Assembly: GCA_014905825.1 (NCBI GenBank)
Contig: JACGCN010000036.1
Location: 372,001 to 436,000 of the forward strand
Length of the DNA stretch: 64,000 nt
Origin: Lyophyllum atratum
Lineage: Eukaryota; Basidiomycota; Agaricomycetes; Agaricales; Lyophyllaceae
Direction of reading: 5' to 3'
Shown piece by piece: positions 48,650-61,900 of this stretch; position 1 is the stretch's first letter, and each line of letters opens with the position of its first letter. Below the pieces are notes generated by a model. That model made no database searches, was not told the origin of the DNA, and saw only the letters and a list, made by a program, of their open reading frames with translations. The translations under genes were made by a program, and so were the position numbers.

Positions 48650-49334
48650 TTATGTCCAAACTATCGTAGCGGCTGCCAAGAGAGCTGCGACAGCAAATGC
48701 TCCTGCATTCACGACGCTAGAGTGGGCAGTGTTGTTCTTCGAATCATTCACTCCATTCTTCGGATCCTCAGTGTTGTTCTTCGGATCCTTCACCTCAATC
48801 GTGGATCCATTGATTGGCGTTCCAGCAGTTTTGCAAGTGCTGACAAGTTCTGAAGCGCGCTGTGCTCAGTTCCCAATACAAAGAAATTTTAGCGGATAGA
48901 TACACACGATCGATAATGCTTTGAGCAGTCATGCGGCTGAGGGTGGAATTCGGGATCGCGACGCCACAGTCTAAGCACTCGCCAAGAGAGCTCATGATAG
49001 AATCTTTGCAGATACATTCAGTCGTAGTGCAGTCCTGAAATTTATGGCATTCAGACACTCTGAGCGGATTAGAGGGGAGGATACTATCACGTACGTCAAA
49101 GGCATCGTCGACAAAATCACAGCCGGCTTTACATTGCACAGGTATGATATCATCGTCGAAGGGCATAATATCGCGGGTCAGGAGACCGCCCAAGGCATAA
49201 GGTCTGGGGCTGGCGAAGGCTGGATGACAAGATGAATACAGATATGAAATAGAGACTACAGGTTATATCTCACCATGGAGAGAATGGAAGATGGCAATGA
49301 AGGAGGCGCAAATGATATGGAGGGTCGCGACCAT
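48650..49334 (-). CDS. GPI-anchored small secreted cysteine-rich protein
   Basis: The ATG at 49334 gives a clear signal peptide (MVATLHIICASFIAIFHSLH), cleaved near AFASPRP. The mature part, spliced over four exons, has eight cysteines: QCKAGC, DCTTTECIC, GECLDC and STCK. A hydrophilic linker with repeated KDPKNNTEDPKN and NDSKNNT units carries N-glycosylation sites. A C-terminal hydrophobic segment (GAFAVAALLAAATIVWT) after a small-residue stretch is typical of a GPI-attachment signal. About 160 residues. The cysteine spacing recalls a widespread Agaricomycete family of surface proteins but does not fit the CFEM pattern closely. Role unknown; wall or surface location inferred. Confidence 0.8.
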
Positions 49335-50178
49335 TGTTGTCAAGAGGGAGCGATAGGTCCAGGGTATCGAGTTCCATGACTTTAAATGCGATTCTGCGAA
49401 AGTAGCCATCAACATCATCACCGCCAACTTTTGAAATTAGTGAAGCCGTGTTCGTTTAAGCACACTGCCGAAGGAGTAGGAAGGTGCCAAGGTGCTGCTA
49501 ATTTACGTCGTAGTCTCTTTATTCCGTTTAGATTGTTGTCATCCCTGAAGGAACGAGGCGCAATTCGGGCCACCAATATGAAGGCAACGGTCTTGACCCT
49601 CCACGAGCCAACACGAGCGACGTCCGAAGCTCTCTACGATATGATGTCGGGCCATGCAGTGTGCACTGTGGTATTCGTGGTAGAACACCCTCTAAGTAGT
49701 GATTAGTTTGCTTCAAGTTAGCGATGGAAGGTTGGAGAAAGGCGTCATTGCTGCTGATACACTGCCAGGACCTTTCCAGCCGTGTTGTCTTCCTGTGCAC
49801 CAATGGCGTCGCAAGCGCTATAACTCGACCATCAACTAACAGGGCTAACACAATGCTGAAGATGGAGAAAACGGTTGAGCTCTTTGAAGGCAAGAAGAAA
49901 AACGGAAGAAACGCAACCTGCGGTATTGGTGGGTTTGCGAAAGGCCCAAAGCACGCCATCCGAGTGCCCATCGTTCAATGTTCAGACTGGCCCCACTCGT
50001 CAGAGCGGGGGCAGAAGAGTCAAAATCGGTGTTATAATATATTCTACATAGGACAATGATTTCGAACCATGCCAGCTATCGTGGGGTTTATTAGCACAGG
50101 TCTGGTATATAGGCCCCACTTGGAACATTGAGAGCAAGAACGAGGACAAGAAAGTATACACGAACAAATCTTGTGCGG
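49335..50178. other. Spacer between secreted-protein and Spt5-like genes
   Basis: About 840 bp. A minus-strand frame at 49720-49970 contains a signal-peptide-like stretch (STVFSIFSIVLALLVDGRVI) but has no good start or conserved motif, so it is not annotated as a gene. Nothing else is visible. Confidence 0.4.
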
Positions 50179-53100
50179 TCATTGGACAATCACTGCGAGC
50201 GATTTGGTAGCCAGGAATTGCTTACTTTCCTCTTCGATGCGGCCTCTTTTGTTGCGACGACCCACTCTGGTATTCTCCGCGTCAGATTTGACGACAACCC
50301 ACTTCTCGCCAATCGAAGGGCGCTCCAAAGAAACAACCAATTGACCCTGCATCGAAGGCCGAAGAGGCCGTACATACTTTTCGGGCACCAGAAGCGTTTT
50401 CCGCCGCCCCGTGAGGATCTTTGCCATTGAGCCTTCCGTTCCATTCCACAATCCAGGCTGATCTTCATAGTCCCCGCCCTTCCAGCCTGGGTCTCGCAAA
50501 TCGGCCTTGGTGCCGCCAATCCGTACTCTCACTTGTATACCTGCGCAACTGGGCGATTCCATCCAAGGATTATGAGCTGCCGAAGTAATATCAGCTTTGC
50601 GATGGAGAGATTGTAGATAAGACCATACGAAATGCTGAAGTAGCATTCGGAGTGCGGGACGACGGATTCCAAGGGGGGCTGAACGACACGCTAGAGCCAG
50701 CCGGCAGCGGCGTCGAAGGTACCAACAGTGACCTTGATTCAGGTATTTCAAAAGTGGTCATTATTGTTTCAGGTATCTCCATCCAGGATGAGGTCGAGGT
50801 AGACGCAGCTAAATTCATGGTGTCTGATGGTTTCATGTTCAAGGGGACCATGTTAGGATCGTTCCTGAGGAAAGATCAGTTCAGCTAAGTGTCTAAGAGA
50901 TAGAACATACCAGAGTGCAAGACTAGATAGATGTATATGCTCTTTTTGCATGGTCGCCTGTATTTCGACTACTACATAGTCCTTGTCCTCGGTAGACTTG
51001 ATGATGCCTTTGTAACCCCTGAATCTCCCGTCCTTAATGACTTTGACGTGATTCCCAATGAAACGGTAGTTGGGATCCCTGCCAAAGCGAGTCCTTGTAG
51101 TTGGCGGGAGTGGAGGGCGCGAGGCCGTGGCGGGAGGCGTGTCCAAAAGGTTGACAAAAGCTATATCAACTTCGACCTAATCAACGTGAGGGGTTGCATT
51201 GCGCACATGATGTGCGAAACCTACTGCCGTCCCTTGCTTGTCATTATCGAGCACTAGCGTGTGCTGTGTAACGGACAACACTCGCCCCTTAGCACCGCGA
51301 TGTGGTCCCCCGACGACGGCAACGTCGTCGCCAACCCGCGGTCGCAAATCCACTGCAATAAATGGCGCCTCGAAAAATTTGACGCAATCTGAGCGGACTA
51401 CCACCTTAATCGGCGTGAGGAACTTTGTATCACTGAACAGGCCGAAAATAAGACGTACCTCCTTCACAGCCTCATGATCGTATACTACAAGACTATCCTC
51501 GACGGTAGATACAACCCATCCTTGAACACCAGCATGCGGCCCGTCAACGATGAGAACTTCGTCACCGACCTCGACATGCTTCCGTAAATCGTCGACTGGC
51601 ACGGTCTCTGTCACATAGCCTATGCGTACGACGGCCTCATCGTTTATGATCTGTTCAATTACGCCAATTACGCCTCTCGATTGTCCTCCCACTAATCTGA
51701 CTGGGTCGCCAAGTTTGAGTCGTCGCGCGGCCAACATTTGAACACTCCTTAGAAATACCTCGCTCGGAATCAGGGATAATTTCTGGAACAGAATGATGTC
51801 GTGGGATGTGGGGATGGCTTCCGACGGAAGGTAATCGCTTGTCGTGAGGAGTAGAAATCCCCAGCCATAGGACTTTCCTCCGAATTGGAATTGTTGATGT
51901 TGGCCAACCACCGACTTTTGGCCCCATACATCTCTGACTTTCTTCTCGTCGAACATGGCTCGGTCAGGCCGGCTACCACGGTTGTGTTTTCCAGGTTGAA
52001 AATTGATACGCGGTACTACGCAAACCACAACTGCGTAGGGATCGTCCGGAGCAGGTCCCTTTACGTAGGCCAAATCACCTTGGTATGGACGTTTGGTTAA
52101 GCGGACCCAGGACTGAGGGCGCGGAATATATGGGATTGGTTCTTTGAGACATGCCGGGCTATCATCCGGTTCGACGACATGAATCCGTTGCGGGAAGAGA
52201 TTCGACACCGCCTGACATACTTCCCGGACGTCGTTGATTCCAGCAGCTTCGACAACGACCCAGCCTGGTCGAGAAGCTCTGCCAACGATGGAGTATACAG
52301 CCCAGCTACGTGGTTTGGCGCGAAGGATCTTCTCAAATAAAACGAAAGTCACGGTTTCCTCGCGGCCAGGCTGGAGACGTATCAGTAGCTGTCATCGGGA
52401 GCTATGAAGACTTTACCGTGACGGCTACCCGCCACAACCGCGGTTGTTCGGTGAACGGGAGTTGATCCTGCGTGTGAGTGAAGTTTTGCGCATCGACTTT
52501 ACGTCCTCGTTCACGCGCACGGGCCAGTAGCGAGTCCCAGTCGTCTTGCCCGTGAGCCCGGGTGTGTTCGAGGGACAGGAGACGGTGAGAGGTGGTCCGA
52601 TCAGCAGGCATAGGTTGGTCGTCCTCCAGAAATTCACCTGAGAGGAAAGTGCAGTGATAGATTGAAGCAGACGAACTCATGTGATTGAACTCACCCATTT
52701 CATCTTCACCGTCGTCATCATCATCGTCCTCGTTCTCCTCGTCGACTTCGGTCTCAAGGTCTATAAACCGTCGCACATCCTGGTCCTGTGTTACATACTG
52801 GGTGTCGACATCACAGGTTAGTCCTCACCATATATCCACTCTCAGTTGACTTACAGGTGTCATACGACCTTCGGCAGCAGGTGCGTCCATATTTCCAACG
52901 TCATCTCTGTGGATAGAATTGGGGTCAGCGTGGGCCGTAACATCCTTGGATTCCAAGCCTGCGAGATTGGGTTCCTGAGGTGATGTAGCGATCATTAATC
53001 TGCCAATTTGCATATCGTTTAGAACATAATAGACGGTACATCTTCGATTTTCTTCACAACACCGGGAACTTCATGATCAGGACGCGGCTCAGCTTTGAAC

Positions 53101-53554
53101 TTGCCGAAAGCAAGACCATTACTGGAAGATCCCTCCTATAAGCTTAGTATAAGACGTTTATTTGAACATAAAAAAGGCGGTGAACTTACCATATTCGTGT
53201 CTATGTCCATGGCTTGTTCGGGGTCGTCCCTGTTGTTTTCCTCCGTGACGGCTTCATTAGAACTCCGAGGAGGAGGAGTCGATGTATCAATGTGATCCAA
53301 GTAAACGTATGTATGGAGACCTGTACGGATGATTTTCTAATGAAGTAGGCTTGATAAATGATTCGCTGCAGGATGATAATTAATGGGACGTGCCGTTTCC
53401 CAATCCTGGCGAGCATCAGGTAGGAGTGGTACTAAATCAGGCACAAAACTCATTCAGGTGCAAAGACATCGTTATCAGGTTGAGAAACATTACCGGTAGA
53501 TGCTTCATGGTCATTTGACGCGTTGCCGCCACCGTTAACCTGATGACGCTCCAT
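50179..53554 (-). CDS. Spt5-like transcription elongation protein with NGN and multiple KOW domains
   Basis: Related to Spt5, the Pol II clamp factor. The ATG at 53554 gives MERHQVNGGGNASNDHEAST. Acidic/proline exons follow (HIDTSTPPPRSSNEAVTEEN, FGKFKAEPRPDHEVPGVVKK), then FIDLETEVDEENEDDDDDDG. An NGN-like domain reads SWAVYSIVGRASRPGWVVVE. KOW motifs: LGDPVRLVGGQSRGVIGVIE, VGDEVLIVDGPHAGVQGWVV, VGDDVAVVGGPHRGAKGRVL, and IGNHVKVIKDGRFRGYKGII; a C-terminal one contains GEKWVVVKSD. No CTR heptad-like tail is seen. The ATG at 53013 looks like a start but lies inside an intron (GTACCG donor, TTCTAAAC branch-like site, CTCAG acceptor) that joins KKIED to EPNLAGLE in phase. It may be a diverged paralogue rather than the essential Spt5; this cannot be settled from one window. 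Confidence 0.75.
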
Positions 53555-54659
53555 TTACGAAGATCCCGTCGCGATGTGCTCCGATTTTCAGGATGATAAG
53601 CTTAGCAGAAGATCAAAGCAAAATAAAGATTTCAAGGTGTTCTAGGTCGGTGATGTATACTAGTAAAGTCAAAGGCTTAAACTTCTAGTGGTGGCAGGTA
53701 CGCGATATTTGGTATTGGTTGGCATCACCCACGCGATCGGGCCGTTGGCCACCCTCGGGCCTCGGCAAATCAGCTCTCATTCCAAAAATATTGTCAAGAA
53801 ATCCAAGAGGGGGGCAGAAAAGAAAGCATGACACGAAGCTCCAACTTCGAGAGGATCCCGAAAGCCGGGAGCCTGGTACGTTTAGCGAACCGAGGGTCCA
53901 GTTCGGAGGTCATTTGCAAACACTTTATATAGTCAATGCCTAGCTCGGCCAGTCTCTATAACATACTTTAAGAACATGTGAAGACAGCCCTCGACTGGAC
54001 GTCGGTTCAGGGGAGTTGACTCTGCGACGGGTATAGCCAAGGTAATATTGAGGTAATATCACGACTGGTCCGTCCTTCGGACCCACCGCTGCAGCATGTC
54101 GGTAGGAGGCTCGCAGCATTCGGTCATTCCCAAAGTTTTTCCGTATAGGCGGATGATTTTCAACAGGATAGAACAAAGTAGGATAGTGAAGAATGGATTT
54201 TTGACGAGCGACGCCAGTGAGCGAGGCCGACAGGGAGTTTAGAGTCGCCCCAGGCCCGGCCCAGCACCAAAGAAAGACTTTGAACGGGCTTAATCACAAC
54301 TCACAACTTTACATAACGCCATTACGTTCGTCAGTTGCATCTTCTTGCGGCTGGAAGGGCAGTACAGATGGAGATTCAATAGAGATACAGCAGCACATAC
54401 AAACACACCGAGAGGACATAAAAGGTGAGGCCGAGACAAGCAGTAGAAAGACAGTGAGTGTAGAATACGTGAATATATGAAAGGAAGGATGTCGACGAAA
54501 AAGAACCATAATGCCCCATATATGATAAAGACCTTACTACCAGGGGAAGAATTTACGAAGACTACGAGACGTTGTGGCGACCTGCAGAACGATGAGATAG
54601 ATCATCCAGGACACGGCGGACAATCCCGTGGTAAGAGCATGGGTCACCCATAATAATGG
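53555..54659. other. Gene-free spacer between Spt5-like gene and SSK1
   Basis: About 1.1 kb. Short overlapping ORFs only (up to 87 codons). The left end should hold the Spt5-like promoter and the right end the SSK1 3'UTR. No repeat or RNA gene recognised. Confidence 0.4.
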
Positions 54660-57600
54660 TCATGGAGTCGGCTCTTCGCTGCCGTTAAAGCGAGAACGGA
54701 TTGCGGAATAGTCCTCATCACCGTTGCCGTCACCTTCACCGATGACAGTGAGCTGCTGCAGAGCTGGCGATGCTGCTTCCGAAACGTGTACGATAGATGT
54801 AACACCAGCCAGCGATGCTTGTGCCACTAAAGGTGTACGCCGCCCACCTTGTGCGAGATCTGAAGAATGAAGAGCACGTATCAGCTGTGTCCACCAAACC
54901 AGGCAGCAGTATATTACGAACCCTTTGCGAGTTCATTGAGGGTTCTCGCTGAAGGGGCCGGCGATGCCGTGCTTCGGCTGGGCGAGGGTGTACTACGACC
55001 CTTCGGTACATGCAAACGTTCCGCGACATTGCGGGCTTGAGCAGCCTGTTCAGTGGCCATGGTCATCCTTTCCGGTCTGAGGTCAGCCCACATCTGCAGG
55101 GCCTTAATCGAACCCCATTCTATAATCTTGCTGTTCAACCACAGTAGGGAGACCGGTTTCGTCAGGAAATCGTTGCAGCCAGCAGCGAGAGCTGCCACAC
55201 GATCGCTCTGCAGCGATGATGCGGTTAGAGCAACGATGATCACGGAAGAGCGATAGGGCGAAGAGGCTGATCTTGTCTCTATTGACGTGTCCGACGGTGT
55301 GCGCATGGGCGACTGGTTGTCCTCGAATGATGGTGTACCTGGGGATACCCAGCCACAGCATTCACTTGTTCTAAGCGTCGAATCTCCTTGGTGGCTTGAA
55401 TCCCATCCATGACTGGCATCTGAATATCCATCTACAAACGCCATCAGCATCGCATGTTGAGATAATAATGTACAAGATACTCACAAGAATCAGATGGAAA
55501 CCCCCCGTCCGCCACTTCTGGACAGCCTCCTGCCCATTATTAGCCAAATCGTACTTGATCTTCTTCTTTTTCATGAAGGTAGAGAGGATAGTCTGATTGA
55601 TAGGATTATCTGAAACACCCGCAAAAACACATTAATACCACACCCTAATCAAACCAAGAACGCGAAAAAGAAACTGACCGTCCACTATAAGCACACTAAT
55701 CGGCGGGACAATATTCCCATCAGCCGCTGCCCTCACTTTCTTTGAAGCAGCAGCCAATGTCGTCGGCGCCGAAGCAGCACCCGACTCCTGCGTCGCGCGG
55801 CGTGGAGCTGCCTTCCGCGTTATAGGATGACTTTCCCCAATCGGGGACGCAGGAGGTGTTGCTTTCCGTGGCGTTTCGACCGGAGGCGGCCTGCGAGGGG
55901 TAGCGGGAGAACCAGTAGGGGTGGCGCTGTCTTCACGAGGCGACGACGGCTTCCGTGCAGCTGCCCTAGCACTTGGTGATGCGGCATTCCAGGCCTCAAC
56001 CGAGGGCTGGGGGGAGGTGGTGGCCACTGCGTGCAGCGAGGAAAAGGATATTGGACTGGTGGGTTCGTTGCTTATCGAGAGGCGAGAACCTCGTCGTTTC
56101 TGCTCGGGAAGCTGGAGTTGACCTTTGTCTCTCTCCATAGATTGCGCGGACGGATTTCGTGGTGCTTTGCCTCGTGGGTGGAAGAAGATACCTGCCGGCT
56201 GTCCATCGGGACTTTGAATCACCAGGCCGGATGACGGTGAGGCGCCTAGCTTCGCAGCTGCTTCTGAGAAGTATTCCACGTTTTCGGTCATGGAGAGCGG
56301 GGAGGGTGGGGCAGGATGTGTACCGAAGTCTCCATGGTCTTTGGTGGACTTGATCGAACGGTCTGAATTACTTCTAGAGCCAGATGGCCGCATTGTCTTT
56401 GGAGATGACCTGGCGCTGCCTGCATCAGAACCGTGGTAGTTGTGGAAGAACTGACCGTTAGAAAGGCTGGGACTGGTTGGTGAGGTGGCGATGGGGCTAA
56501 AAAAGGGATCAACGATTGGTTTCGTCACAGCCGTGTGTAGTGCTGTTAGGAAACGACGCGGCCCGGCGGGTTTCGGGATGATCATGACTTCGGGTAAGGT
56601 AGCAGTCGATCCGGAATGGGAAGCCATTATCGACTGAACTATATCCTTGATGACTTTATAATTAGCAAGGCTGGTGAAGTGGACGACGACAACGGGAACG
56701 GTCGGGTGTGATATCCCCATAGCACGAGCGACATGGGCAGATGACCTTGGTCTATGGTGGGCCGCTAGTGATGGCCGTTTGCGGAGGTTGAGATTAAGTT
56801 GATAAGGCTTCTCGCGCAGATCATGCAAGCGCTCTTTCAGAACTTCGATATCATCATCGATGAAGATGAACGTAGGCGGATCCTTGAGCGCCGTCGCTGT
56901 CGCCGCAGTTTCCGCTTTTGGAAGGTACGTAGGTGGAAGGCCAGGCGGAGGTGGCGAGCTGGGCGATGGGGGAATATCAGGTAAACCGTCGACCTCCCCT
57001 TCCGGTGAAACATGCGTGACATCCATACCCCATGCAGTCAGGTAGCTCGTGAGATGTTGGGCAAAAGAGCCTTTAGCGTTTGCATACAACGTCACTCGTT
57101 TGCCCTTCAGTCCTTCCGCAAATAGGATGAGCTGTTCTACAGATGGCTCGCCCGACATAGTATCCTCTTCTGGCGTGTGCACCATAGGCGTGTTCAGGAC
57201 AGATATCGAGCCACGATCGAGCGAAAGCGTAAAGTCGCAGGTTCGTCCATCTATAAAGAGTTTGGGCGGCGGTAGGTCAGTGATAAGGGTCGCCCCTATA
57301 CGGTGGAGAAGCCGTCGTAGTAGGAGGGTGGAAAAGGAGGGTCGGAGACGAGGTGAGGTAGATCCATCTCCGTCAGGAGTAGAAGGGTCTGACGCCGTTC
57401 CATATTTATGGGATATCCGTATCGTGCAAGATAAGGAGTCTCCTTCCAATTCGGCCGCATTGCCGTCGTCCGCGGATGGCACTGGAGACCTGGTTTCCGG
57501 GTTCAACGGTCCTACGAGTAGTCCCAACTCGATAGAGTCACCGGGCTGGGTCGTTGTTAAGACTTGTCGCACCACCTGCAAAAAAAAGTTGAAAGGGGTG

Positions 57601-58592
57601 CAAGAGGAGAGTATGGCCTTGCGACGTACGTGTGATAGGGCATACGATATCCCACCCTCGTCACCTCTGACACACACATGCCGTAAACCGATATCATCAC
57701 CATGATACAGCACCAGATCCACACCAGCCTGAGCTGCGGCTCCACTCAGTGAATCGCCCACGCTCTGCAGCATCTCCCCGATATCGAAGTCGGTCAGAAT
57801 GACCGGCGTGCCTATTGGGGACTGATCCATGCTCCCAGGCTCCCCTGGGGACTGTGGGTCCTCCGAGCAGAGGCCATGCATGTTCGCGGAGATGTAATTA
57901 AGGTTTTTCATCGAGGTGAGCATGGCCGACATGGACGATGTCGGCACGGACAGTGCGCATGCGGAGAATTGCTCCTTCGCGGGGTCTAGGAGCTGCGGCG
58001 GGGATATCTGAAGCATAGTTTGGATCATCATCTGCACCGAGTCTGCCAATTCAATAGATAGCTCTTGTAACCGGGATGGATCTGGGGTGATAGGCAACGA
58101 GGTCGATTCTTCCGGTGGTGTCATGTTGTTTGATCTGTGAGGATGCTTCAGGTAGCCTAGTTGTGAGGGCAGAGGCATGGATAGTGTTCGAGAAAACCGT
58201 GGTTGGATAGGTGATCGCGGACTCGTCGGCATTTCAGGCGATACAGGGGTAGGCATTGTCTTCACGTCATCGGAGTGTTCAGGTGAATCCTTGTGTTCGT
58301 GTCCCGAATCGTTGTCTGAACTTTCCGACTCGCCCTCTGAGAAGCTCAGGTTGGACCGTTCTGATGCAGGTGGGGTCGACGATAACCGAGTGTCTGAGGG
58401 CCATGTAACGCTGAATTTGCTGGACAGCGGCAGTTCCAAGACGACACCGTCCGGTGTGATACACTCCCCACCGTTTACGCCAGGAAGACGAACAGCAGGG
58501 AGCCTGGGCGTAGTCATGGCCACTACTGGGATAAAGTCACCGGGCTCTTGGTCTATGACCGGGTAAATTCCTGTCAGTTTTGTTACAGCCAT
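54660..58592 (-). CDS. SSK1: Response regulator SSK1 (HOG pathway)
   Basis: Phosphorelay response regulator that controls the MAPKKK of the Hog1 stress cascade; S. pombe homologue Mcs4. The ATG at 58592 gives MAVTKLTGIYPVIDQEPGDF. A roughly 950-residue S/P-rich N-terminal half follows, containing a conserved Ssk1 core (FIDGRTCDFTLSLDRGSISV, LFAEGLKGKRVTLYANAKGS). The receiver domain is split by introns: SVLIVDDNPINQTILSTFMK, KIKYDLANNGQEAVQKW, LILMDIQMPVMDGIQATKEI (phospho-acceptor Asp), then, after a 44-nt intron, VIIVALTASSLQSDRVAALA and CNDFLTKPVSLLWLNSKII (Thr and Lys). A linker of about 25 residues (SPMRTPSDTSIETRSASS) lies inside the receiver, as in other fungal Ssk1. The C-terminal tail is S/P-rich. 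Confidence 0.92.
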
Positions 58593-58958
58593 GAGTGGGA
58601 GGCGTTTACCTTGTCAGCACAGCACAAATGAGCAGTAGTTGAGGATAAGAGCACGAGAACCAAGGCAGGGATGCCTTGCTCAAGGCTAAGCTCCAAGTAA
58701 ATGTTGGAAGTCACGAATGCCAGTCTTGCCGATGGGCTGCATTTCAAATACAGCCAAACTAATGAAATCCTCGCCTCGCGCACGTTCGCTTCATTTCAAC
58801 CAGGCGTATTTCATATGTGTAACGGGGGTTCATCAAATTTACATTGAGGAAAACAGAATGACAAAAGATAGGTAGTTGGAACAAGCTTCAAGTCCAAATA
58901 TGACCACAAAACCCAGGGCTCAGGAATCTTCGCTCACTCGAACGAGCTTTTCATAGGC
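58593..58958. other. Spacer between SSK1 and ARS2
   Basis: About 370 bp holding the SSK1 promoter and the 3' flank of ARS2. No other feature seen. Confidence 0.4.
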
Positions 58959-61900
58959 TTAATAATTCAGTTCAACATCACCCTGTACATCACAGAAGAC
59001 CGATCAACGATTGTTCAGAATCACGATTAACGGAAGAGCACATACCTCAGCAACCAAGTCCATGTCATGGTAGCTGATCCTCTTCCCAGCAGCCGCCCTC
59101 GGGTCCTCCTTCGCATCAGGCGGAGGCGGTGGAGGAGGCCCGATCGGCCCACCGCCATTCCTCCCACGTCTCGGAACCCCTCTTTCTGCGACGCCATTTC
59201 CGCTTACAAGCGCAGAATCCAAAGCCGCAGCCGCAGCAGTGGGCTTCGCTGGCAAGCCCGCGCCGACGGGAAGCGTCGAGCCCTCTGTGCCAGGGGCGAA
59301 ACCGCTTATACGGTCGCTTAGGCGTCGGGCCGTCATGGCATCGTCACGTCGTCCGCCAGGAGGCGGTGGGTAACCAGGGGCGCCATAGGGGGCTGGAGGA
59401 CCGTTATTGAATGCATGAGGATCCCAGTAGTTGGTGTGATACGGTGGAGGATAACTGGGTGGGTAACCCCCGCCGCCACCACCAGCGCCTCCGTAATATC
59501 CAGAGCGGCCATAGTCTCCGCCATGGTACGCAGGGGGTGCTAGTATGCCATATGCTTGAGGTGGAGGCGCTTGGCTGTTGTTGCCAACTTGCGGGGGTGG
59601 GTGAGAGAAGGGCTGTATGTGGTGAGGATCGAGGGCAAAGTTATTGAAGTATGGAAGCTGAAAGCCGGGAAACGTCAGCACAACGTTAATTCCTGCATAA
59701 ACTGCTCTTACGTCGTCTAGGTGCTTAACAAGCTCGGGATGTTTGTTTGCGATGTGTTTCTCAACAAAGGATGTAGCCTTGAAGAGCTTCTGGCACGTCT
59801 TGCATCTGAATTTCCCTTCATCTTCTTGCTTCAAGAATGGTTCAACAGCCTTTGTCAATTCCCTACAATGAGTGGCGGAGTTAAGCGTATATACAAAAGC
59901 ACTGACAGGGGTCGACTTACTCATCGTAGCTTTTACCACAGTAGACACGTGGATCAACCTCGTCTCGATTTATCAATAAAGCTAGTTTCGAGTCAAGCCA
60001 TTCCAACCAGCGATCGTCTACATAAAACGGCGTCAGTGGCGTTCGGCAACGAGAACCGAGACAATGAGGCACGCACCGTTTCGCTTGTAGTCCCGGTCCC
60101 CTTGTCGGTCTTTCTTCACATCCCTTTCCTTCTCTTTCTCCTTCTCAGGCGCAAACTCCGCATCATCCATAACATCCTCATCCTTCTTCTCCTTCTCTGC
60201 CTTCTCAGCTTCCGCAGCTTTCACCTCCTCAAGCATCGTCTTCGATAGCGGCTTTCTGGCATGCATCAAACACTTACGCTGCAATTCCTCAACGTGATCG
60301 GTTACAACAGAGCAATAATAGCAAGTGTTAAACGCAGCCCGCAGGTAGGCAATGTACAGATCCAACGAGATCACCGTCTGTATACACAAGGCGCGTCAGT
60401 CGACCTGGTCAGGGGACAAAGACAGAAATGGGATGTTTGACCTTCTTCTCTTCATATGCCTTCTCGTCGTTCTCGTCAACCAGCCCGAGATCACGCATGT
60501 TAGACATGACCTTCTCAATCCGCCGCTCGACCGCCTCACTTCCGTCCTCTTTCGGTTCTGGCTCCTCCTCCATCTCCTCGGTCTTGGGAGGCGCCATCGG
60601 GACATCTTGCGCGCCTTCCGTTGGAGCGGCTTTCTCCTCGCCTTTCGGTGGTGTAGGCGCGGGCTTGAACCGACGCAGCGTCCTGGCCTGGTCCTCAAGG
60701 ACCTCAGCGAGTGTTTTCGCACTCGCTAGATCTTTTTGTATCCTGTCAGGTTTGCTGGCAACTTCGGGGGCGTAGCGTATCCGGTTGACAAAGGGTCGTT
60801 GGTTGTAAGTGACGTGGAGCTTGAAACCTTCGATCTGCACTCGAGGATTGGAACAGGAATGATAGTTGAAAGTTGAAAAAGCTTACTTTCTTGTCCGAGA
60901 GCTCACTCAACACAGTTGGCATATCAGCATCCTCGCGAAATTTCAGCCAGCCAGCGCGGTAGTAATTCCGCTTCTGTAACGGGTCACCAAGAGCAAGATA
61001 TATGAAACCCGGAATGCTTCCGCAAGCCTATGGCAAACCGTTAGACGTGTTGATGGAGTATCTAGGATGTAGCATACCTCTTCTAGTTTCACACGACCGA
61101 TGTCGGGAGGAATAGTACGTATCATAACTTGATTGCCTTCAGGAGGAGCAGATACTTCCTCTCCACGGTTGGAACTAGAGTTCCTGCCGACCGGACCCCG
61201 GCCGTTTGTATCAGGTCTACTCGGTTCGTGGTCGCCAGCGTCATCATCTGCGTCAATATGGAACTGCATGTCGTCTTCCGGTCCACCAGGTTTCGATTCC
61301 TCGGCAGGAGCACCGTTAGTCTCCGCTGTGGCACTCTCACCGTTGACAGCATTTTCCTTGACAGGTGACGGCGGTTCCAACTCAGGCTCATTCAAATCCG
61401 GGTCATATTTTCCTGACTCGAGGTCAACGAGGAAGGCATCGAGTCTACCCTTCCAACCCTCCTTCCTCACCCGCAAGCGCAAATTCTGAAGCTCCGGTGC
61501 GGGATCATATTTTTCCGCAAACCAGGGCGATTTCCTATGATGCTCAAACATCGTTTGTAGCTACAATACTCATCAGGATTGAGCAGGGAGTGCATGACGT
61601 CTAAGCTAACCTGTGTCGCAGCAAAATCTTTCTTATACTTTTCCCATTTGCTTTTGATGCCATTACGGGGTTTGGAGCCGTCACCCGCCTCTTGCTCAGC
61701 AGCCTTGTCGGCGTTGTCCTCTTCAATAGCTTGCTGAGGATAAAACCACCGGAACCAGTCTGCATATTGCTTCAAGGACGCAGGATAGTCGAAGGTATGG
61801 GGGTCGGGTGGTGCACGACGGGAAGGAGGAAATGAGGCAGGTCCACGCCTCGGGGGAGAGTAGCCGTAGCCGCCACGAGAATGTGCGTCTGCACCAACTA

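Noticed and set aside
49528..49971. 147-codon minus ORF with a signal-peptide-like stretch
   Set aside because: No suitably placed start codon before the hydrophobic stretch and no cysteine or domain pattern; the complementary plus strand is also open.
53011..53013. Start codon of the Spt5-like gene
   Set aside because: It lies in an intron with good donor, branch and acceptor; upstream exons continue the frame to an ATG at 53552-53554.
57049..57705. 218-codon plus-strand ORF
   Set aside because: Antisense to the conserved SSK1 core, with no motifs of its own.
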